A stretch of 5,542 bases of DNA from a bacterium UBA7470. Its GTDB lineage: Bacteria; Pseudomonadota; Gammaproteobacteria; Burkholderiales; Burkholderiaceae_C. Shown here one piece after another: positions 1 through 5,413 of the stretch. Below the pieces are notes generated by a model that saw nothing but the letters and a program-made list of their open reading frames with translations, was not told where the DNA came from and did not search any database. Each line of letters opens with the position of its first letter. Position 1 is the first letter of the stretch. Position numbers and translations under genes: made by a program. The DNA lies in assembly GCA_002479815.1 (NCBI GenBank), contig DLPA01000175.1, forward strand, positions 1 to 5,542. The letters are read 5' to 3'.

Positions 1-1490
1 CGGTTGGCGATCATGTCGCGCAGACGGGCGCGACCGTTTTCAGGGTAAAAACCCGTTTCGTCGATGGCAGCCAAGGCCATTTGGCGCAAGGTTTGCGGCG
101 CTTTGTCGGTGGTAAACACGCCTTCGCCTTCGTCCATACGCACAAACCACTGGGCCGCAGCGCGGTAGATGACGGGGGTTTTGTGTCGCCAGCAGTGCGG
201 GTAGCTGTGAACGATGGGCGTGGTTGCCATCAAACGGTCGCTCTGACCCAGCACTTCGATGATGCGTGGGCAGGCTTTCCAGATGTTGAGGCCACCAAAC
301 AAGGGCAGTTCGGGGTCGTACTGACCGTTGCCTTGCACGGGGTTCAAAATGTCGTCGTAGGCCAAGCCGTTGCTGACGCAAGAGTTAAAGTCATCCACGC
401 CATACGCGGGGGCCGAGTGAACGATGCCCGTGCCGTCGCTGGCGGTCACGTAGTCGGCCAGATACAAAGGAGACAGGCGGTGGTAGCTGTAGCCGCCCAC
501 GTCGTTCATGGTGTCGTGCAGCGGATGGCGGAAGACCAAGCCCCGCAGCTTTTCACCCACAGCGGTGGCGATGACCTCGCCTTGCAAGCCGTAACGCTCC
601 AAGCATTTTTCGACCAGTGATTCGGCCAGCAGCAAGACCCCGCGTGGCGTGTCCACCAAAGCATAGACCAGCTCAGGATGGGCGTTGAGGGCTTGGTTGG
701 CGGGAATCGTCCATGCGGTCGTCGTCCAAATCACGGCGAAGGCTTTTTTGCCGCCACTGCGCATGCCATCGGGCAGTTGGTGCAAGCCAAACGCAGCGGT
801 CAAGGCAGTGGGGTCGTTCGCTTCAAAGGCCACATCCAGCGTGTCGCTTTTCTTGTCGGCGTATTCGATTTCAAACTCAGCCAAGGACGAGCCGCAGTCA
901 AAACACCAGTACACGGGTTTCAAGCCGCGATAAACAAAACCGCGTTCCATCACCCGTTTGAAGGCGCGGATTTCAGCGGCTTCGTTGGCAAAGTCCATCG
1001 TGCGGTAGGGCTTGTCCCACTGGCCCAACACGCCTAGGCGTTTGAAATCGCTCATTTGCTGCACGATTTGCTCGGTGGCGAAGGCGCGTGCTTTGGCCTG
1101 CATATCGTCGCGGGACAGGTTGCGACCGTGCAGCTTTTCGATGGCGTTTTCAATGGGCAGACCGTGGCAGTCCCAGCCGGGGATGTATTGCGCGTCCATG
1201 CCCTTCAACTGGCGGGCCTTGACGATCATGTCCTTGAGCACTTTGTTGACCGCGTGACCGATGTGAATTTGGCCGTTGGCATAAGGTGGGCCGTCGTGCA
1301 GCACGAACTTGGGTGCGCCTTGGCGGGCGGCGCGGAGCTGGGCGTAAACGCCTTGCTCGTCCCACGCTTGCACCCATGCGGGTTCACGCTTGGGCAAGTC
1401 GCCGCGCATCGGAAAAGGGGTATCGGGCAGATTGAGGGTGGCGCGATAGTCGGCCTTGTCGCCCGTGGGGACAGCAGGAGAAGTCGTCAT
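1..1490 (-). CDS. ileS: Isoleucyl-tRNA synthetase, N-terminal part (partial at window edge)
   Basis: This is a cytoplasmic class I aminoacyl-tRNA synthetase that charges tRNA-Ile with isoleucine using ATP and hydrolyses mischarged Val-tRNA. I translated the minus strand from the ATG at 1490-1488 and found 496 uninterrupted residues running off the left edge. The sequence shows HDGPPYANGQIHIGHAVNK with the HIGH ATP-binding signature at residues 76-79, then GWDCHGLPIE at 105-114. The inserted editing (CP1) domain follows, with WTTTAWTIPAN at 255-265 and HSAPAYGVDDF at 358-368. The full protein is usually about 930-960 residues, so the KMSKS loop, anticodon-binding domain and C-terminal zinc site lie outside the window. 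The N-terminus is slightly longer than the E. coli protein. It lies 108 bases downstream of ribF on the same strand, the usual ribF-ileS(-lspA) order. No strong Shine-Dalgarno precedes the ATG (the leader ends CCTTTTTGAT), but no other start fits the family alignment better. No frameshift was seen. Identification is essentially certain. Confidence 0.97.
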   Translation of the reverse strand, partial: MTTSPAVPTGDKADYRATLNLPDTPFPMRGDLPKREPAWVQAWDEQGVYAQLRAARQGAPKFVLHDGPPYANGQIHIGHAVNKVLKDMIVKARQLKGMDAQYIPGWDCHGLPIENAIEKLHGRNLSRDDMQAKARAFATEQIVQQMSDFKRLGVLGQWDKPYRTMDFANEAAEIRAFKRVMERGFVYRGLKPVYWCFDCGSSLAEFEIEYADKKSDTLDVAFEANDPTALTAAFGLHQLPDGMRSGGKKAFAVIWTTTAWTIPANQALNAHPELVYALVDTPRGVLLLAESLVEKCLERYGLQGEVIATAVGEKLRGLVFRHPLHDTMNDVGGYSYHRLSPLYLADYVTASDGTGIVHSAPAYGVDDFNSCVSNGLAYDDILNPVQGNGQYDPELPLFGGLNIWKACPRIIEVLGQSDRLMATTPIVHSYPHCWRHKTPVIYRAAAQWFVRMDEGEGVFTTDKAPQTLRQMALAAIDETGFYPENGRARLRDMIAN

Positions 1491-1566
1491 ATCAAAAAGG
1501 AAATTCGGTGAATGTTGGAAAAAAACGCTGCATCAACAGGCGAGAGCGCAAGTGCAAGCACAAGCA

Positions 1567-1594
1567 GCGAGAACGCACGCGCGTTGGCCCTCGC
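1567..1594 (-). other. Bulged stem-loop in the ribF-ileS gap
   Basis: This 28-base element begins four bases past the ribF stop codon. Read on the minus strand, GCGAG pairs with CTCGC and, inside a four-base GGCC bulge, AACGC pairs with GCGTT around a GCGT loop, giving ten base pairs in all. No T-run follows directly; a run of seven T lies about 40 bases further on, so it is not a standard intrinsic terminator. It could be an RNA-processing or mRNA-protecting structure between ribF and ileS, part of the ileS leader, or chance in a GC-rich spacer. The rest of the 108-base gap (1491-1598) shows no gene and no clear promoter. Confidence 0.35.
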
Positions 1595-1598
1595 CGCG

Positions 1599-2690
1599 TT
1601 AAATTCGGTCGCGGGTGGTTTGGCGACGGGTTTGGGTGTGGGTGTGGGCGTAGGTGGGATTCGCAGCGTGAGCCGTCCACCAGATGCGTGCGTCGGCGCA
1701 GTCCTGTGCGATGCCTTGGGTCAGGGCATCCAGACTGTCGTATTTGCGTTCTTCATGCAGTTGATGTAGCAGTTCCACGCGGACGATTTTACCGTAGGCT
1801 TCTCCGTCGGCCAGATGTGGCGTCACCGCAGGCGGCCACTCTAGGCAATGGGTTTCCAGCAAGACCCGCCCCCCGTTCACATCGTCAGGGTCTAGCGAGG
1901 GACGCACGCCCAAATTCGCCACCCCCAAAATGCCTTGCTGCGGATCGGCGCTCAGGCCAAAGACTTGCACGACAAAAATGCCGCTGGCGGCAGGCTTCCA
2001 GTGGGCGAAGCGCAGATTCAAGGTGCGAAAGCCATCGCCCCGTCCGGGGGCTGATGCGCCCAGCTCGCGCCCCAGCTTGCGCCCGTGAACGACGTGGCCC
2101 GAGATGCTGTAAGGCCGCCCCAACAAAGCGGCAGCGTCCTGCATACGGCTTTGGCTCAAGGCTTCGCGCACGGCAGAGCTGGAGACGCGCAAGCCGTGTA
2201 CCTCGTAAGACTGCATCCGCGCCACGTCAAAACCGTGCGTATTGCCAGCGGCATCCAGCATGGCGTCATCGCCTTGGCGTTGACGACCAAAGCGGAAATC
2301 GTCACCCACCAGCACATAGCGCACGTTCAGCGCATCTAATAAGGTGTCTTCAATGAACGATGTGGCGCTTTGCTGTGCCAAGGCTGCATTAAAAGGCAAG
2401 ATCACGCATTCATCGACCCCGCACCGCGCCAGCTCGGACAATTTGTCGCGCAGCGTGGCGATGCGGGCGGGGGCGAGATCGGGTTTGTGATGCACGGCAG
2501 CAAAGTAGTCGCGCGGGTGCGGCTCGAAGGTCAAGACGCAACTGGGCACGCCGCGATGACGGGCCTCGTTTTGCAACAGCGCCAACATCGCTTGATGTCC
2601 GCGATGCACGCCGTCAAAGTTGCCGATGGTCAGTGCTCGTCCTTGGGGGGCTGTATGTGCCAAGCCACAAAGGCCACGGTGAATTTTCAT
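1599..2690 (-). CDS. ribF: Bifunctional riboflavin kinase / FAD synthetase
   Basis: RibF phosphorylates riboflavin to FMN and then adenylylates FMN to FAD, using ATP for both steps, in the cytoplasm. The protein is 363 residues, longer than the usual 305-340. The N-terminal nucleotidyltransferase domain shows GNFDGVHRGH at 23-32, LTFEPHPRDYF at 53-63, VLVGDDFRFGR at 126-136 and VSSSAVREAL at 169-178. The flavokinase domain begins about 191 (GRPYSISGHVVHGRKLG), with SGIFVVQVFG at 236-245, GVANLGVRPSLD at 256-267, LLETHCLEW at 277-285 and YGKIVRVELL at 299-308. I chose the ATG at 2690 because MKIHRGL matches the family start; the frame is open upstream to an ATG at 2753, but those 21 residues are not family-like. 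Two oddities stand out: the expected GFPTxN segment reads ASAPGRGDGFRTLNL (212-226), and the last 20 or so residues form a polar Thr/His/Arg-rich tail. It probably heads the unit that continues into ileS. No strong Shine-Dalgarno or FMN riboswitch was seen. Confidence 0.96.
   Translation of the reverse strand: MKIHRGLCGLAHTAPQGRALTIGNFDGVHRGHQAMLALLQNEARHRGVPSCVLTFEPHPRDYFAAVHHKPDLAPARIATLRDKLSELARCGVDECVILPFNAALAQQSATSFIEDTLLDALNVRYVLVGDDFRFGRQRQGDDAMLDAAGNTHGFDVARMQSYEVHGLRVSSSAVREALSQSRMQDAAALLGRPYSISGHVVHGRKLGRELGASAPGRGDGFRTLNLRFAHWKPAASGIFVVQVFGLSADPQQGILGVANLGVRPSLDPDDVNGGRVLLETHCLEWPPAVTPHLADGEAYGKIVRVELLHQLHEERKYDSLDALTQGIAQDCADARIWWTAHAANPTYAHTHTQTRRQTTRDRI
1628..1658 (+). repeat. 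Telomere-like G-rich hexamer repeat / G-quadruplex motif in the 3' end of ribF
   Basis: On the plus strand, GGG runs occur at 1628-1630, 1634-1636, 1640-1642 and 1646-1648, each separated by exactly three bases (TTT, TGT, TGT). A fifth GGG lies at 1656-1658. This fits the classical G3N3G3N3G3N3G3 quadruplex pattern and is a near-tandem GGGTNT hexamer. The G-rich strand is the template strand of ribF, so the ribF mRNA would carry the C-rich copy. In the protein the repeat encodes the His-Thr-His-Thr-Gln-Thr part of the extended tail. The pattern is directly visible; quadruplex folding is an inference. Confidence 0.7.
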
Positions 2691-2823
2691 GGGATTGCAA
2701 AAAACAGTGGGGTTGTTCTCAGCCGCTATTGTGGCTGTCAGCACTGAGCACATGAAGACGATTCAACTGCTGCACAATGGATGCTGGATCAGACACACAA
2801 GCGGGTGTGCCGAAAAATTTGGC
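2691..2823. promoter_or_regulatory. Divergent intergenic/leader region between ribF and the hybrid kinase
   Basis: This 133-base stretch separates the ribF ATG from the preferred kinase start and should hold promoters for both directions. I found no pair of boxes close enough to the sigma-70 consensus to name a promoter on either strand. The kinase frame is open through the whole stretch back to an ATG at 2689, so part or all of it could instead be the kinase N-terminus. Its translation there (GLQKTVGLFSAAIVAVSTEH and so on) is not recognisably a domain, a signal peptide or a full membrane segment. An interrupted near-palindrome lies at 2720-2737. Confidence 0.45.
2720..2737. promoter_or_regulatory. 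Near-palindrome CAGCCGCTATTGTGGCTG (operator or hairpin candidate)
   Basis: CAGCC at 2720-2724 is the exact inverse of GGCTG at 2733-2737. As RNA the stem extends through one G-U and one C-G pair to seven pairs around a TATT loop. It lies 30-47 bases upstream of the ribF ATG and about 90 bases before the preferred kinase start, a suitable place for an operator or a leader hairpin. No matching regulator is known to me. It could also be chance, or coding DNA if the kinase starts at 2689. Confidence 0.3.
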
Positions 2824-5013
2824 ATGACGGATATGACATCATCTTCCAAAACCGATTATCCCAGTGGTCAGGACAAGTGCGGTGTGGAGCAAGAGCTGGC
2901 GCAACAGCGAGCCTTGCTGCGCACGGTGATTGATGAAAGCCCCAACGTCATTTTGGTCAAAGACTGGGATGGCCGTTTTTTATTGGGCAATCGTGCGTTG
3001 GCGCAGCTTTACAACACCACGCCTGAGGCATTGGTGGGCAAGGATGATGGCGCATTCAACCCGAATGCAGCGCAGGTCGCGTTTTATTTGGAAAACGTGC
3101 AAGGCATCATGCGACGTTTTGAATCAGAGGTGGTGTTTGAAACCTCGACTGATGCGGTGACGGGCGAGCTTCGTTACTACCAATCCGTGAAAAAACCGCT
3201 GCGCGATGCCAAAGGTGATTTACAAATTTTGGTGATTGCCCATGACATCACCGAAATGCGACGTGCGCAACTGCGTGCCGAGGCCCGCGAGCGTCAGCTG
3301 CAATACGTACTCGATGCCACAGGGGAAGGGGTCTGGGATTGGGACATCACGACGGCAAGGGTTGCTCACAATGCACGCTGGGCACTGCTGCTGGGCATGC
3401 AGCCCGACGCATTGGACAACTCGATTGAGGAGTTCATTGCCGCCTTGCACCCCGACGACCGCACCGATGTGCAGCAGGCCTTGGATGCCTGTCTTGCCGG
3501 TCAAAGCTCGTATTGGCACGAGCATCGTATGGTGCGATCCGATGGGCGTGTGATTTGGGTGCTGGATCGCGGCAATGTGGTCGAACGGGATGCCAATGGC
3601 AAACCCTTGCGCATGGTGGGCAGTTTTGCCGACATCACGGACCGAAAGCTGGCTGAAAAGGAGTTGATCGAGGCACGCCGACGGGCTGAGGTACTGAATG
3701 AGGAAATGACTCAAACCCTGCAATTGGTGCGCGACATGGCGCGTGAAGCACGCGAAGCCAACCGCGCCAAGAGTGAATTTTTAGCCACCATGAGCCATGA
3801 AATTCGCACGCCCATGAATGGCATCATCGGCATGACCCGCTTGCTGCTAGAGACCCCCTTGAACAAAGAGCAAACCGAATACGCGGTGGCCGTTGAGCAA
3901 AGCGCCGATGGCTTATTGCACATCATCAACGATATTTTGGATTTTTCAAAAATCGAAGCAGGTAAGCTGGAAATCAACCATCAAGATTTCGATTTGCGCG
4001 ATTTATTGACAGAGGTCGAGCATTCCTTGCGGTGGCGCGTGCAGGAAAAGCATCTGGCCTACCACGTGCATTTAGACGCAGGCTTGCCCCGTTGGGTGCA
4101 TGGAGCCAAACAAAGGATGCGCCAAGTGCTCTTGAATTTGATAGCGAATGCGGTCAAATTCACGCATCAAGGACAGGTGCAACTCCACATCGCACGGGTC
4201 TTGAACTATCCCGGCCTGTGCCTGCGCTTTGAAGTTCACGACACCGGCATCGGCATTGCACAGGCCGATCAAGCGCGTTTATTTCAGCCGTTTCAGCAGG
4301 TCGATACATCCAATCGCCGCCAGTACGGGGGGACGGGTTTGGGCTTGTCCATTTGCAAACGCTTGGTGACCCTGATGTCAGGGCAAATGGGCATGAGCAG
4401 CGTGCCAGATCAAGGCTCGGTGTTTTGGTTTGAAGTGCCGCTGGCCGAAGGCATTGCACCCGCACCTGAACCCACTCTCCCCAGCCCAAACCCTGTACGC
4501 CCTGCAGCGGTGGTGGTGCAGCCTTTGGTATCCCCACCAGAATCGAGACCCTTACCGCTGTTTCAGACAGCTGCATCTGTGCCTGTATCTGCCGCTGCAC
4601 CACCACAGCCCACCACAAATGATGCCAAGGCAAAGACCGATTTACAGCTTTTGCTGGTCGAGGACAACGCCGTCAACCAACGCCTGGCGCAAGCCCTGTT
4701 GACCCGCTTAGGTCACCATGTCAGTGCGGTGCTCAATGGGCGCGAAGCCCTCACCCTGCTGGCACAGCGGCGGTTTGATGCGGTGTTGATGGATTGTCAA
4801 ATGCCGGTGATGGATGGTTTTGAAGCCACGATTGCCATACGCGCGGGCAAGGCTGGTGTGTTGCAACCCCAAATTCCCGTGATCGCCATGACCGCCAATG
4901 CCATGGTCGGCGACCGAGAGCGTTGCCTGGAGGTGGGTATGAACGACTATGTGGCCAAACCCATCAACCTGCCGCTACTGAAGGCCGCTTTAGCTAAAGT
5001 AGGGGCTTTATGA
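2824..5013 (+). CDS. Soluble hybrid sensor histidine kinase (PAS-PAS-HisKA-HATPase-REC)
   Basis: This is a two-component hybrid kinase: it autophosphorylates a histidine in response to an unknown signal and can pass the phosphate to its own receiver. From the ATG at 2824 it has 729 residues. PAS1 is at about 31-145 (SPNVILVKDWDGRF to HDITEMRR) and PAS2/PAC at about 160-275 (WHEHRMVRSDGRVIWV to SFADITDRK). A helical linker runs at about 276-315, then HisKA with FLATMSHEIRTPMNG and phospho-acceptor His325. The ATPase domain has Asn438/Asn442 of the N box, DTGIGI at 473-478 and GGTGLGLSI from 502. A Pro/Ala/Val-rich linker spans about 545-605. The REC domain has Glu613/Asp614, phospho-acceptor Asp657 (MDCQMPVMDG), Thr690 and Lys712. 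All catalytic residues are present. There is no convincing membrane segment and no HPt domain, so it probably acts in the cytoplasm with a separate partner. The start is uncertain: ATGs at 2689 (preceded by GGTGA, but overlapping the ribF ATG), 2752 and 2833 and a GTG at 2884 (preceded by AGGA) are also in frame, and none has a strong Shine-Dalgarno. The signal and target are unknown. Confidence 0.93.
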   Translation: MTDMTSSSKTDYPSGQDKCGVEQELAQQRALLRTVIDESPNVILVKDWDGRFLLGNRALAQLYNTTPEALVGKDDGAFNPNAAQVAFYLENVQGIMRRFESEVVFETSTDAVTGELRYYQSVKKPLRDAKGDLQILVIAHDITEMRRAQLRAEARERQLQYVLDATGEGVWDWDITTARVAHNARWALLLGMQPDALDNSIEEFIAALHPDDRTDVQQALDACLAGQSSYWHEHRMVRSDGRVIWVLDRGNVVERDANGKPLRMVGSFADITDRKLAEKELIEARRRAEVLNEEMTQTLQLVRDMAREAREANRAKSEFLATMSHEIRTPMNGIIGMTRLLLETPLNKEQTEYAVAVEQSADGLLHIINDILDFSKIEAGKLEINHQDFDLRDLLTEVEHSLRWRVQEKHLAYHVHLDAGLPRWVHGAKQRMRQVLLNLIANAVKFTHQGQVQLHIARVLNYPGLCLRFEVHDTGIGIAQADQARLFQPFQQVDTSNRRQYGGTGLGLSICKRLVTLMSGQMGMSSVPDQGSVFWFEVPLAEGIAPAPEPTLPSPNPVRPAAVVVQPLVSPPESRPLPLFQTAASVPVSAAAPPQPTTNDAKAKTDLQLLLVEDNAVNQRLAQALLTRLGHHVSAVLNGREALTLLAQRRFDAVLMDCQMPVMDGFEATIAIRAGKAGVLQPQIPVIAMTANAMVGDRERCLEVGMNDYVAKPINLPLLKAALAKVGAL
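4510..4606. repeat. Perfect 13-bp inverted repeat within the kinase linker
   Basis: GTGGTGGTGCAGC at 4510-4522 is the exact reverse complement of GCTGCACCACCAC at 4594-4606, with 71 bases between the arms. Both arms lie in the Pro/Ala/Val-rich segment joining the ATPase and receiver domains; the left arm encodes part of AVVVQP and the right part of AAPPQ. The arms are simple in composition, so the match may come from low-complexity coding sequence rather than selection. Confidence 0.45.
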
Positions 5014-5049
5014 ACCAAACTGCGCGTTTGAGCGCGGATCCACCAACAC

Positions 5050-5055
5050 AAAGGA
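5050..5055 (+). promoter_or_regulatory. Ribosome-binding site AAAGGA of the ybjQ-like gene
   Basis: AAAGGA lies seven bases before the ATG at 5063, the clearest Shine-Dalgarno in the window. It decides the start in favour of the MGWFSKPQDG frame over the competing frame that opens at 5010 and overlaps the kinase stop as ATGA. Confidence 0.75.
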
Positions 5056-5062
5056 TGCAGAT

Positions 5063-5413
5063 ATGGGCTGGTTTTCTAAGCCGCAAGACGGTTTGTTTTT
5101 GGCAACCATCGTTCCCGATGGGGTGCGTATTGAAAAGTACCTTGGCCTCGTCAACGGCGAAGCCATCATCGGCGCGAACATTTTCAGAGATATGTTCTCT
5201 TCTGTACGTGATGTGGTTGGTGGACGCGCAGGCGGCTACGAGTCGGCACTTGCAGGTGCGCGAGATGCGGCCTTGGCCGATCTGTCCGAAGCCGCCCGCG
5301 AGCTGGGCGCTAATGGCATTGTGGGCATTGATTTCGACTACGAGGTGCTGGGCGAAACCAACGGCATGATGATGGTGGCGGTCAGTGGCACGGCAGTCTT
5401 GATAAAAAAATAG
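5063..5413 (+). CDS. ybjQ: YbjQ / UPF0145 family protein (Pfam 'heavy-metal-binding domain')
   Basis: This small 116-residue protein belongs to the YbjQ/UPF0145 family (PF01906), whose biochemical role is not established; the metal-binding label comes from the family name. The family signature is clear: GLVNGEAIIGANIFRDMF at 28-45, VRDVVGGRAGGYE at 48-60, a helix with ARDAALADLSEAARELGAN at 66-84, GIVGIDFDYEVLG at 85-97 and MMMVAVSGTAV at 102-112. Length is close to the E. coli protein (about 107), with a slightly longer N-terminus beginning MGWFSKPQDG. There is no signal peptide or membrane segment, so it is probably cytoplasmic. It contains no Cys and no His, which makes classical soft-metal binding unlikely. 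It starts 49 bases after the kinase stop on the same strand with a good Shine-Dalgarno, so the two genes are probably cotranscribed. Tandem stops TAG TAA end it. The symbol is by family resemblance only; orthology to E. coli ybjQ is not shown. Confidence 0.9.
   Translation: MGWFSKPQDGLFLATIVPDGVRIEKYLGLVNGEAIIGANIFRDMFSSVRDVVGGRAGGYESALAGARDAALADLSEAARELGANGIVGIDFDYEVLGETNGMMMVAVSGTAVLIKK

Noticed and set aside
81..620. 179-residue plus-strand open frame opposite ileS
   Set aside because: It lies entirely antisense to a well-supported IleRS reading frame; its composition (Val/Ala/Gly/His rich, no recognisable motif) is that of a codon shadow, and no ribosome-binding site was seen.
1519..1560. 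Possible intrinsic terminator on the minus strand before the T7 run in the ileS leader
   Set aside because: The only stem before the T-run is four pairs (CGCT/AGCG) with a large loop, too weak to call, and it would separate ileS from its usual operon partner.
1512..1769. 85-residue plus-strand frame with a Gly/Val repeat resembling a hydrophobic peptide
   Set aside because: The GLGVGVGVGG stretch is simply the reading of the G-rich hexamer repeat; it overlaps ribF antisense and has no independent support.
1508..2356. 282-residue plus-strand open frame opposite the ribF end and the ribF-ileS gap
   Set aside because: It is Arg/Pro/Ser-rich without motifs, antisense to the clearly coding ribF, and explained by high GC content keeping the opposite frame open.
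2689..2760. N-terminal membrane anchor in the long form of the kinase (VGLFSAAIVAVS)
   Set aside because: The hydrophobic run is only about a dozen residues, too short for a membrane helix, and lies upstream of the preferred start.
2691..2820. FMN riboswitch or sigma-70 promoter upstream of ribF
   Set aside because: No FMN-element conserved core was seen, and no -35/-10 pair with acceptable sequence and spacing could be identified by eye.
4160..4633. 157-residue minus-strand frame under the kinase ATPase/linker region
   Set aside because: Antisense shadow of catalytic motifs in the kinase; no start signal or family resemblance.
5010..5369. Frame starting at ATGA overlapping the kinase stop, 119 residues
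   Set aside because: Although the stop/start overlap looks like translational coupling, the protein has no family resemblance and is out of frame with the clearly recognisable YbjQ-type protein, which has its own ribosome-binding site.
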